From Conidiobolus incongruus B7586 (Eukaryota; Entomophthoromycota; Entomophthoromycetes; Entomophthorales; Conidiobolaceae): DNA of 19,896 nucleotides. The notes under the pieces are model-generated. The model was not told the DNA's origin. It was given only the letters and a program-made list of their open reading frames with translations, and ran no database searches. Location: the NCBI GenBank assembly GCA_000697335.1, contig JNEM01007038.1, positions 1 through 19,896 of the forward strand. Reading direction: 5' to 3'. Below are positions 1 to 12,671 of this stretch, piece after piece (the stretch's first letter is position 1; each line of letters begins with the position of its first letter). The position numbers and the translations under genes were made by a program.

Positions 1-22
1 ATATATATATATATATATATAT
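1..22. repeat. (AT)11 dinucleotide repeat
   Basis: Eleven uninterrupted AT units at the very start of the window; the run may continue beyond the edge. Simple-sequence tract in spacer DNA. Confidence 0.9.
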
Positions 23-509
23 TTATTATAATATCAATTGATAAACTATTTAAACTTTTATCATTATATAAATAAAAACAATCTTTAGGTTACTAGATAT
101 TATAGTAGCTTTTTATATTCCTAATCTATTAAAAGAATATTATTTATATTTCCTTAAATTGAAAGTTAATTTTTATATTTTTATATTTTTAACCTTATAA
201 TTTATTTAAAATTTTTCCAAACTTTATTTTTTTAATAAATTATTTTCTAGCAATTTATTACCTTTCAATTTCTTGATATTATATTTATTTTTTAAATATA
301 ATACAATATATTCTGGTATTCAATAAATATATATTATTATAATAATTTTAAAATTTTCTTTAATAAATAATTTTCTTAAATTAAACTGAGAATATAAGTT
401 TAATATCTAATTAAGAAAAATTTAATAAACTTATATTTAAAATAATTAATCTTGTTTTTGAATATTAAAATAAAATCAGAGAAATTTCTCTTAAAAATTA
501 ATAATTTAT

Positions 510-541
510 AATTTAAAAACCAAATATTTGGTTATTAAATT
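510..541. repeat. 32-bp near-perfect palindrome, no spacer
   Basis: Left arm AATTTAAAAACCAAAT (510-525) is followed directly by ATTTGGTTATTAAATT (526-541). The reverse complement of the right arm matches the left arm at 15 of 16 positions, and the central 16 bases (518-533) are a perfect palindrome. It could form a cruciform or be a dyad protein site. It lies about 1.45 kb upstream of the BRE1 start, so no gene assignment is possible. Confidence 0.75.
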
Positions 542-1747
542 TTGATCTAATAGCCTAAATGATTTATATTGAAAGAACCCTATTTTAAAATTATCAAAAC
601 TATTGTTCAAAGCCATGTGTTTTATTTTTTGAAACAATGTAATCTTATATAATATATAATTATTTAGGTTAATAATTATTTGATATCAGAGACTAATTAA
701 AGCCTGAATCTATTTCAAGTCTGTATTGTTCTAACCTTTCCTGTTTTATCTTTAAATATAAAACTGTTTGATAAAATTTCAGTTTAATCCTATACTATTA
801 AAAGCAGAATTGTAATTAAAATTATTTATATTTAACTAAGGACAAAGACAATATGTTTAATGCCATATTGTTTGAGACTGAATGCTATTGTAAAATAATG
901 TCCAAATATCTATATTGCAAGTGATAGTTTTCTAAACATTGATTAAATATTGATAGGTGTGTTGAAAACTAATTGAAATTCTGAGTATGGTTAGCTTTAC
1001 TATGTAATCTAGAGTATGTACATATTACGCTTTCCTAATTCAAAACATTGATGAAATATGCGATTTTAAGATTTAAAATTAGTGATATGAATATAAATAT
1101 TTTTATTTTATTGTTTTATATACTTTGATATTTGAAAGAAAAAATTAAACAAATTATTATATAATTGAATATAGTTTAAATAATTCTATTTTTATTTAAT
1201 ATTTGACTAAAGTTGATTAACACAGTAAAAGTAAAAAGATAATAATATTAATAATAATAATAATACAGTTATGAGTTAATTGTATATATTGTCGCTTATA
1301 TCTTAAATTTTCACTTCTTTTTGAATAAATTATTTAAAGTTGAAAACTATAATTCGGGGAATTACTAAATATGTAAATTACTATTAATGGTCATTGTTGT
1401 ATTAGAACTCTTGCCGATATATACAAATGCGTATACATTTTGTTAATATATATTAAGATTATACCATTGCAGTTGTTTTTGATTTTTATACTAATTAATC
1501 TAATAGTCATAATTATTCAATTCATTGTATGTTTATCATTCCAAAAATTATTTTTTATCAATCAGGTATTTGTGGATATAATTATATTTTTATAATTCAT
1601 TGAACAATGAAAAGAGCATTCATAGCATTATTATAATAATCATATATAACTTAATAATGGATTCAAATAATTTGAATTTAAATTACATTTTAAATCTGAT
1701 TATCTGGATTATGTAAGGGTCGAAAGTAGAGCAAAAAATAAGTGAAC

Positions 1748-1755
1748 CTGATTGG
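1748..1755 (-). promoter_or_regulatory. CCAAT box (NF-Y/HAP type) upstream of BRE1
   Basis: The plus strand reads CTGATTGG, the reverse complement of CCAATCAG, which matches the core bound by the NF-Y/HAP2-3-5 complex. It sits about 235 bases upstream of the BRE1 start codon. The same 8-mer occurs upstream of SEC61A at 16917. Binding is inferred from the sequence only. Confidence 0.4.
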
Positions 1756-1988
1756 TTGAAATAACCAAATAGAATTAAAGTTAAGCATTTGTAATATTTT
1801 CCATTTACCTTCTTTCAAATATCACTCATCATTATAAAGCTTTTATTACTATTATTTTCAATCATTTGGTATTGAAATTCTTGGTCATCAACGCCGATTA
1901 ATAATCCAGTTTTATAAACGACTTTAACTTAGACATCTTTATTTCTTTTGTAAATATTTTAAAATTTTTTATAATTATTATCTTAACG

Positions 1989-4900
1989 ATGCCTCCTAAA
2001 CCCTCTGGTCTTTATTATACTCATCATAATATTCCAAAGCCTAATGACCTGGAAAATTGGAGTCATAATTACTATGAAGTAATACAATTCTTTTTATATT
2101 TTAATACATTATTAAGGAAATTAATATGAATATTTAATAGGAAGAAATTATCAAAGCTCAAAAAGAGTCAATATGGAAAAAGCTTCAAAGTATAAAGCGA
2201 GAGAATCAAGATTTGAGCGAAAAACTCGAATTACAAGAACTACAAAATAATAACTTCAAAGATAAATTAAAAAATTTAGCTTGTCTAATTTTAACAGTAA
2301 ATTAAACATTTTTCAATATTTATAAAAAAAAATTATTAAACAAATAATTTTAGTTCCAAGACAATCTATTCCCTCTAATGCAATCTTTTGGTTTTAATTT
2401 TGATAAAATATCCAGTGGTAAGTATTATAAACTCCATTGCAATTTTTTCACAAAAATCTGTATAAATTTACTTTCTTTTTTTTTAATTTAGATGTATTTT
2501 TATCAAATCTCTTTCAAATCGATTATAACTCCGAAGATCTAAATCATTTTCTAGAGGATTTTGAAACTCAATTTCACGCTTTTTCAAAGTATCTCCAAAG
2601 CAACTTTATGCCTCTTAAATCACAGCTACACAATTTAATTACCAAATTTACTCAAGATGAATGTAAAATTTTTTCAATTCAAAATAATCTTTTATTAATT
2701 TTATTTTAGCCTCTTTACAACAGAGTGATATAAAAAGTTTTTTAAGTTGTCAAACATGGCTTTTGTCTCTTACCAATTCAACTTCTAAATCTAATAACGT
2801 TGACTCAGACACAATACATACTAACCTTCAAGAACAGGTAAAAAAATCAAACTAAAAACATTTTACGTAATTTTAATATCAATAAATAGAACCGACTCTT
2901 AACAGCTGATTTGGAATCCCAAAAAATCTTATACCAGCAAAAACTTGAAGAAATTGAGCAACTTAAATCTAAATTAATATTGGCTGAAAAGAAAGTTGAT
3001 TTTCTTATGTTACATCCACCGAAAGAGATTGAAAAAAGCGAAATACCAAAAGTAAGATGTTTTTATTAGGTTTTTGTGTAAAATTCTAACCTTAATATTA
3101 GGCTCCAGAGCCTCAGGTCATTGCCAATCCCACTCTGGACAGTGATAAGATTAAAGAAAAATTTGAAAAACAAATTGAGGTTCTAATTAAAGAAAAATCA
3201 CAACTTAAGATAGACTTTGATAGATTAAAACTTCAAGTCAGTTACAGATTATATTTATTTGAATTCATATCAACATATTAACATATATTACAGATTTTTG
3301 AAGTACCTACGAAGAAAATTGAAGAATCATATTTATTTAATCAATCTCAACTTAATAATGCAAGGCTGAAATCAGAAAATGAAATTCTTCATGCTAAAGT
3401 TCAAGAATTATCAAATGAAATACAACAGTTTCATGCAGATAAAAACAAATTGATTATGGAAGCTCAAGTAAATTCTAGATCTAATCTAACTTTATAATGG
3501 TTAATTTAACTAATTTTATAGGAGCAAATAATGAAAAGAAACGAATTTTTAGAAAGTTCCATGTCAAAAACTCTCCACGATCTTACAAGAGTTAGAAAAC
3601 ATAGAGATAATTTGATGACAGAAATCCAAGTTTATAAAACTAAAGTGGATACTCAGTCGGATCACAAGCAAGCCCTTTTGACTTTAACTGAATCTCAAAA
3701 TGTAAAAATCTATAATTTCTAATCTTTATTTAAACTAATTATTTTTACTAGGTACAAATCACTCGACTAAAATCCGAAAACCAGCGTTTACAAACAAAAG
3801 TTGCTTTTCTCTCTGGTAATGAAGATGCCATCTCCTTCCTTCAAAACAATAATGATTTGTCTACCGCCGAAGATTATCGAGATAAATTAATTGCCTATGA
3901 AAAGCACCTTCAAGCAGTAGTAGAAAAATGTTCTTGTGGTGCTGCTACTCTGCCTCAAGTAAAAAAAATCAACCATTACAAAAATACATATAAACTTACA
4001 TTTATTCAGGATTTATTATCAACTACCAACTACCCCAAAGGAAATGGTCACTCATTTGAAAATAATGATTCGAGTGTTGAGATCAATGGCAACGAAAGTG
4101 AAATTATTTTGCGTCAGAAAGATAAAATACACGACCTTGAAAGGCAACTAGAAATACAAAAAACTACTCAAGCCCAACTTGCCAAAGAAGTTGAAAATGC
4201 TTTTCAATCATGGACAATATTGCAGAATCAAGCAGCTAGCAAAATATTAAACTTGAAAGAGAAAGAAGATAGGATATTAGAATTAATGAGTGAGGTAAGA
4301 TTTAATAGAGTCTATTTTTCAGTTAAATTTAAGTGTTTTTTATTAGCAAACGAAACTAGAACAGAAACTTAATTCATCCATCAAAGAAAAGAATCAGTTA
4401 AATACACTCATACAAACTCTGAAGCGACAAAATGATAAACAAACGGAGTATATAGCCAAAGCAGAAGAAAGAATTAATAACCAAACAGTTCAATTGGTAA
4501 TTCATAAATTTATATTTTTATTAATCATTCAATTCTTACGTTATATCAGGCAATTGCTGAACGACAGGTCAATGCTTACAAAGACGGTCTATTAGAATTA
4601 GAGAACAAATCTAAAACATATGCTCAAGAGAACTTCCTATTTATTGACCGAATGAAAGTATTTGAAAGTCAAATGAAACAAGTAAATTTTCATACTATAT
4701 TTTACAATAGATTGACTAATTTTCATTTATAGATGGATCAAAATTTAGTTGAAAGGACTAAAGAGCTTGAAGAGCTACGATACAGCAATACGGAGTTAAA
4801 AGAGCAGCTTAAGCAAGCTACTAAACGTATTGATTCACTTTCGGCGAATGGTAATACCATGTTAATTGACGAATTAAATGAAAAGATCGATAATCTTAAG

Positions 4901-5123
4901 GTAAATATATAAAACAAATATTATCCTTGCTTTCTAAATGCAAGCTTAGACAATTTTGAAATGCCCTGCCTGTAATCTGAATTTCAAGTCTCATGTTATA
5001 AATCGCTGTATGCATGTGTTTTGTGAAGAATGTATTCAATCTCGAATTACAACTAGGCAAAGGAAATGTCCTCAATGTAATGAACCATTCGGTGTACAAG
5101 ATATGAAGCAATTGTATTTATAG
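1989..5123 (+). CDS. BRE1: BRE1-type RING E3 ubiquitin ligase (histone H2B)
   Basis: Fifteen exons give 791 residues: 1989-2078, 2141-2296, 2354-2417, 2492-2662, 2710-2837, 2890-3051, 3102-3236, 3294-3467, 3522-3701, 3752-3958, 4010-4294, 4347-4496, 4550-4681, 4733-4900, 4950-5123. Residues from about 30 to 730 are dominated by charged, Gln-rich coiled coil. The C-terminus is a C3HC4 RING finger with C739, C742, C754, H756, C759, C762, C774 and C777, ending in Q-L-Y-L like other Bre1/RNF20 proteins. In that family the ligase works with the E2 Rad6 in the nucleus to monoubiquitinate histone H2B during transcription, and the N-terminal half binds Rad6. The length lies between yeast Bre1 (about 700) and human RNF20 (about 975). 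ATG 1989 is the first in-frame start after spacer sequence. Twelve of 14 introns are in phase 0. The N-terminal half is less certain than the RING end. Confidence 0.92.
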
Positions 5124-5394
5124 TATATTAATCATAATTTTAACCTATTTAATTCATCGGTTCACTGGATTTTTAATAAATCATAGATCTCATTAACTAA
5201 GATACATTATTTCTCTATTGATTTAATTTCATTGTTTCCAACACTTTCATCAATATCAAATCCTTTTCCTATGCCTTGAATTGAATACCAGAAATAGGCG
5301 ATTATATATTTTTGAGTAATTTAAGTCTATGATATTATTTCCAATTGGTTTATAAGTTTTAATTCTGCGAATCAATATTGAATAATAATTAAAT
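5124..5394. other. Convergent 3' spacer between BRE1 and AlaRS
   Basis: 271 bases lie between the two facing stop codons. They must hold both 3' untranslated ends and polyadenylation signals, so the two transcripts may overlap. No reading frame of note is present. Confidence 0.6.
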
Positions 5395-8895
<3,501 letters not shown>

Positions 8896-9196
8896 TATTT
8901 AAATGCAATTAACTATTTTAAAATATTTATTTTAATTTTTGTTTACATCTCTTTGTAGACAATTGATCACTTTTATGATTATGGGTTATTAAATTTGAAT
9001 TGGTATCAAGAATATTCTATATATCTTTATTATTTAAAATATGATAATATACAATATAAATAATAGAAATAATTCATCATTTTTTATAAATATAATTTAA
9101 TATTAAAATATCTCGTTTATATGAAAAAATACACAAAATTTATTAATATGATTAAAGTTAGTATATAATAATATTATAATACTAATATTCCAATAA
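8896..9196. other. Spacer: AlaRS promoter and 3' end of AT-hook gene
   Basis: About 300 bases between two minus-strand genes in tandem. It holds the AlaRS 5' leader and promoter; an ATTGG (CCAAT on the minus strand) lies near 8999. Otherwise plain AT-rich sequence with no reading frame. Confidence 0.55.
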
Positions 9197-9879
9197 TTAA
9201 AATTGATATTGATATTGTTTAGGTGGTCTACCTATAGATAGTTTTAATATTAATTATATGTCATGAGATATATAATTTAACCAATACCTCTTCTTCCAGA
9301 GACTCCGACTGAGGAAACAAAGCCACTTTTCTTTTTATCGGAATCATCATCTTCAGAGTCATCGGTTTCTGGTGGTCTATTAAAGAAATCGAAACGCTCC
9401 TGTTTAACTTTCCTATATATTAAATAATGCAATAATTATATATATCTTTAAATAAATCAATTTAAAATAATAATTACTCTTGCATCTTTTTTTGGTCTTC
9501 AACACCTGTATAATAATCCATAGAATTTTTAGGAACTTGATAAGTGTAAGAATTACTATCTAAGTAGGGGCCTCTCGCTTTTCTTGCCCAAAGAATTAAT
9601 CCGTTCCTTTAGTATTCAACCCATGTTAATTATTTATTCTGTTATTTAAATTTTAAATAAAAAATACCAGTCTAAATAAAAAATAAATTATGAAAAAAAT
9701 TACTAGATATATTTAAAATAATTACCTGAAGCATTTTTTAACATCTCTTCATACTCTGGCGAATATTTGGATTCGACTATAACTTATTATTGAATGATGA
9801 ATTTATATGCTTGTGAAATATTTATACCTTGATCAATGCTTTCATCGTTTTCTAATTTAACTTTGATATCTGATGACAT
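9197..9879 (-). CDS. Small acidic protein with C-terminal AT-hook, family unknown
   Basis: Six exons give 131 residues: 9879-9828, 9776-9726, 9671-9668, 9606-9478, 9412-9288, 9231-9197. I do not recognise the family. The middle (about 36-90) has Trp37, Trp43, an RKARGPYLD stretch and a Tyr-rich segment ending YYTGVED. An acidic Ser/Asp cluster with Lys follows (about 95-108), then the last residues contain RGRPPK (120-125), the core of an AT-hook that binds the minor groove of AT-rich DNA. The final intron splits the hook between Gly121 codon bases. A chromatin role is inferred from the hook alone. Exon 3 is only four bases and is required to keep the frame into the GC-richer, coding-looking exon 4. 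If it is wrong, an acceptor at 9560 would also restore the frame but loses about 18 residues. Exons 4-6 are the best supported. Confidence 0.68.
9668..9671 (-). other. Putative 4-nt micro-exon of AT-hook gene
   Basis: The four bases ACTG on the minus strand are bounded by TTTATTTAG before and GTATTT after. They convert exon 2 (phase 1) to the phase 2 that exon 4 needs and encode parts of Asp36 and Trp37. The two flanking introns would be 54 and 61 nt, typical for this window. Skipping the exon brings a TAA four codons later. Confidence 0.55.
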
Positions 9880-10451
9880 GTTTAATTTTGAATTTAATTT
9901 TTAATTTAATGTTGATTCGATTCTAACGACTTTTATGCCATCTATTATCATTTAAATTTATTATGGTTTAAAATTGAGTTAATTTAAAATTGACTTTTTT
10001 ATTCAATATTTTTTGCTCTTGAATAACAATAATGACAGTTTAATAGTTATTTCGCCATATAATAACGTTATTCTTCAACTTTAATTTTTATATATTAATT
10101 ATTAGCAAAATATTATGTTATTTAAATGTCTAATTATTATACGTTAATACAATCATTTGATAAAACATGTGAGTTAATATGATTACCATTATACAAAGAA
10201 ATTTTATAAAAAATTAAAAAAGGAAATATTATTTAAGATATATAATAATTGAAAATACAATTAAATGATCTAAACATATCCATCAAATATTGATAAAATA
10301 AACTTATAATGGTACCAAGATAAAATGAATGTAATTGGTTCACACAGTTTGATATTTGATAAACCCAAAAAACATAATGATTATATGAATTAACAAATGA
10401 TAGATAGAAAATATTTGTGAAAAAATAAAGGGAAAAAAAATTAAAGTAGTA
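9880..10451. other. AT-rich spacer with no visible gene
   Basis: About 570 bases between the start of the minus-strand AT-hook gene and the 3' end of the tRNA gene. Reading frames are short and of biased AT-rich composition. It should contain the AT-hook gene promoter at its left end and the tRNA terminator at its right end (10433-10440). Confidence 0.55.
10433..10440 (-). terminator. Pol III terminator of tRNA-Val
   Basis: Eight consecutive T on the minus strand, 11 bases past the 3' end of the mature tRNA, fit an RNA polymerase III stop. Confidence 0.75.
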
Positions 10452-10524
10452 TACTATTGACCGGGGTCGAACCGAGGACCTTCCGCGTGTAAAGCAGATG
10501 TAATAACCACTACACAACAACAGT
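10452..10524 (-). tRNA. tRNA-Val (anticodon UAC)
   Basis: A 73-nt intronless tRNA folds cleanly. The acceptor stem ACTGTTG/CAATAGT has seven pairs (one G-U) with discriminator A. The D arm is GTGT-AGTGGTTA-TTAC, the anticodon arm TCTGC-TTTACAC-GCGGA, the variable loop five bases, and the T arm CTCGG-TTCGACC-CCGGT. The anticodon TAC lies at 10491-10489 and reads GUA valine codons. The D arm and anticodon arm closely resemble eukaryotic tRNA-Val(AAC). The internal B box GGTTCGACC is intact. Oddities are an A1-U72 first pair and a C49-U65 mismatch at the base of the T stem. No CCA is encoded, as expected for a nuclear gene. Confidence 0.93.
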
Positions 10525-10728
10525 ATATAGACATTGTCACAGCTCTCAGTCGCATTACTACAGAAATCATGAATGTAACTTATTTTTTTTAAATATATTT
10601 TTCTTGACTACACCATCCCATAATAACTATAATTCTAATTAATATAAATTTTAATTATTGTTATTCATTTAAATTCTCTATAAGTCATACTAATAATTTT
10701 GATAATATAGATTAATTTTAATTTACTC

Positions 10729-11595
10729 ATGGCTACTCAACAATTTGAATTTCCAGACATTCTAAACTTCAACGAATTGGATCAAGATCCCGAATTTATT
10801 GATCAATTTTTAGATCATGCTCTATTAGATTTAACTAACCTTACACCTGAACTTATTGAAGACAACCAACTAAATTTGGATTTTTTAAATATGCCACCCC
10901 CCAACTTGGACGATGATAAATATTTCCAAATCGATCCCAAGACTGGTATGTGTAAATTACAAACTCAATTAATTGATCTTCAAGACCCCAATTATTTATC
11001 TACCAACAATGTCGAAAAGGCTAAGAAGGGTTTACAAACTTTGAAGGTGGATCAATCTGTTAGAAAATTCGATATGACTAAGAGACAAGAAGCCAGAAAA
11101 GTATTTTACTACTACAGTTCTATTATTATCAAAATATTGACTAATTATTTAGGAAAAGGCTGCCAGTGCTGGTCCCAAATGGTTTAACATGCCAGCTACC
11201 CCCCTTACAGAGGAAGCTAAGCGAGATCTACACATTATTAAACTTAGAAATGTTTTGGATCGTAAGAGATTCTACAAAAAGGATAATAACAAAGAATTAC
11301 CCAAGTTCTTCCAAGTAATTTTTATATTTTGAATCATTTTAATAATTTGACTAATATGATTTCCTAGTTTGGTACAGTTATCGAGCATGCTTCAGAATTC
11401 TACAGCTCTAGAATTAATAAGAAGGATCGTAAGAGTACTCTAGTTGAAGAGGTTTTGGCTGACGATAAATCTAGAGATTACTTCAAGAGAAAATATAATG
11501 AAATTCAAGAAGCTAAAACTTCAGGTGGTAAAGAATACGCTAGGAATAGATTCAAAGGTTATAAGAAATCCAGAGGAAAGGGAAAGAAACATTAG
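10729..11595 (+). CDS. FCF2: FCF2 / DNTTIP2-type pre-rRNA processing factor
   Basis: Three exons (10729-11100, 11153-11314, 11368-11595) give 253 residues; introns of 52 and 53 nt both carry TGACTAAT branch sites. The N-terminal 90 residues are acidic and Leu/Asp-rich. The Fcf2 domain starts near residue 130 with AGPKWFNMP, continues through [10 protein letters not shown] and PKFFQFGTVIE, and includes the [11 protein letters not shown] block. The tail is strongly basic ([12 protein letters not shown]). Fcf2 is a nucleolar component needed for early cleavages of pre-18S rRNA in the small-subunit processome; human DNTTIP2 is the counterpart. ATG 10729 is the first in frame. The protein is somewhat longer than yeast Fcf2 because of the acidic N-terminus. 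It is transcribed divergently from the tRNA-Val gene, 204 bases away. Confidence 0.93.
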
Positions 11596-12583
11596 TGTAG
11601 ATTTTTATTATTTAGGTTTAACTAAAAATTCTTTTAGTATATATTATTCAGTATTTATGTTAACAAACTTTACCATATTTGTGTTGCATCAATATCTATC
11701 AACCTCATTTTGTTAAATGATAAAATGATAAGCTTTAGATCAATTAGTGTATTAACTCACATCATCTTTTTTAATTTTAAATATGTAGCAAAATAGCAAT
11801 TTATAGATATTATGGAATTACATTTTAAAAATAGTTTATTATACAAAAAATATGGCCTATATTTAATATATTACAAATATATTGTACAAATTGTTAAGTA
11901 ATATATATTAAATAATCTTTATACAATATAATTATTAATAACATTTTATTATCTAAACAATCGATTTAATAAAATAATTATAGCTATTTATCATTTATCT
12001 GATTTATAATGTGACTATCTTTAAAAACAAATATAACTGATCTTGATTGAATAGGAACAATTATAGCTGTGAAAAGTAAATATACTGAAATTTGATTCAT
12101 CCCTTAAGTGGCATATTGTGATTTATTCTATCATCCGCGAATCAATCAGCGTCAAATAAATATTTGGTTGAAATTAGTAATTTTAGATATTTCGTTCAAA
12201 GATTATTATAAATATATTTGTTTCAGAAAAAAATTGATAAACTTAGAAATTTATATTAAATCAAATAATTTTATTTGCTTTTTTAACACTATTAAATTTA
12301 TTTTATGTTATATTAGCAACCATTATGTTGCTTTATGAAGACTCCAAAAAGGTATTGATTATGGTAATTAGTATTATAAACATAATCAAAATATGCAAGA
12401 CAATAATAAAATGTTGCTAGATTTATCTAAGGATAAACCATATTAAAAGAACAATAAACTATTATTAATTAAATTAAAATTTGGCTATAAATTTCAATCA
12501 TCCCAAAATCCAAAAATTTATCAAATAATTCAAAGTGATTGAAATTTATTTTTAATCTTTTCAGTTTACAAAAATTACTCAAA
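11596..12583. other. AT-rich spacer between FCF2 and the Asn-rich gene
   Basis: About 1 kb without a convincing gene. It holds the FCF2 3' end on the left and the promoter of the next plus-strand gene on the right. An imperfect inverted repeat with a TTGTACAA centre lies at 11861-11913. A GC-richer patch near 12110-12160 has one open frame but no ATG at its start, low-complexity composition and no family resemblance. Confidence 0.55.
11861..11913. repeat. Imperfect inverted repeat with TTGTACAA centre
   Basis: ATTTAATATATTAC (11861-11874) faces GTAATATATATTAAAT (11898-11913). The arms match with a two-base gap, and the 8-bp palindrome TTGTACAA (11882-11889) lies between them. Such arms arise readily in AT-rich DNA, so the significance is doubtful. 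Confidence 0.4.
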
Positions 12584-12607
12584 ATGAGAGATATACTTAA
12601 TAATAGC

Positions 12608-12671
<64 letters not shown>

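Larger units (their letters stand above)
1..1988. other. AT-rich spacer and BRE1 upstream region
   Basis: No gene is visible in these 2 kb: all frames are broken by frequent stops and no family-like peptide appears on either strand. It opens with an (AT)11 run at 1-22, carries a short (TAA)5 run at 1249-1264, a 32-bp near-perfect palindrome at 510-541 and an 8-bp-arm palindrome at 1661-1677. The last 300 bases presumably hold the BRE1 promoter, with a CCAAT-type site at 1748-1755. It could still hide untranslated exons or non-coding RNA that cannot be recognised by eye. Confidence 0.6.

Noticed and set aside
9559-9725. Single 166-nt intron ending at 9560 instead of the micro-exon in the AT-hook gene
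   Set aside because: It keeps the frame but discards a GC-rich, coding-looking stretch (WARKARGPYL) and would be far longer than other introns; kept only as an alternative.
10233-10520. Minus-strand open frame of 95 codons over the tRNA
   Set aside because: It runs through the tRNA-Val gene and AT-rich spacer and has no family resemblance or good start.
12108-12338. Plus-strand open frame of 76 codons upstream of the Asn-rich gene
   Set aside because: No ATG at its start, low-complexity Ile/Lys/Tyr/Phe composition typical of AT-rich spacer, and no flanking splice context.
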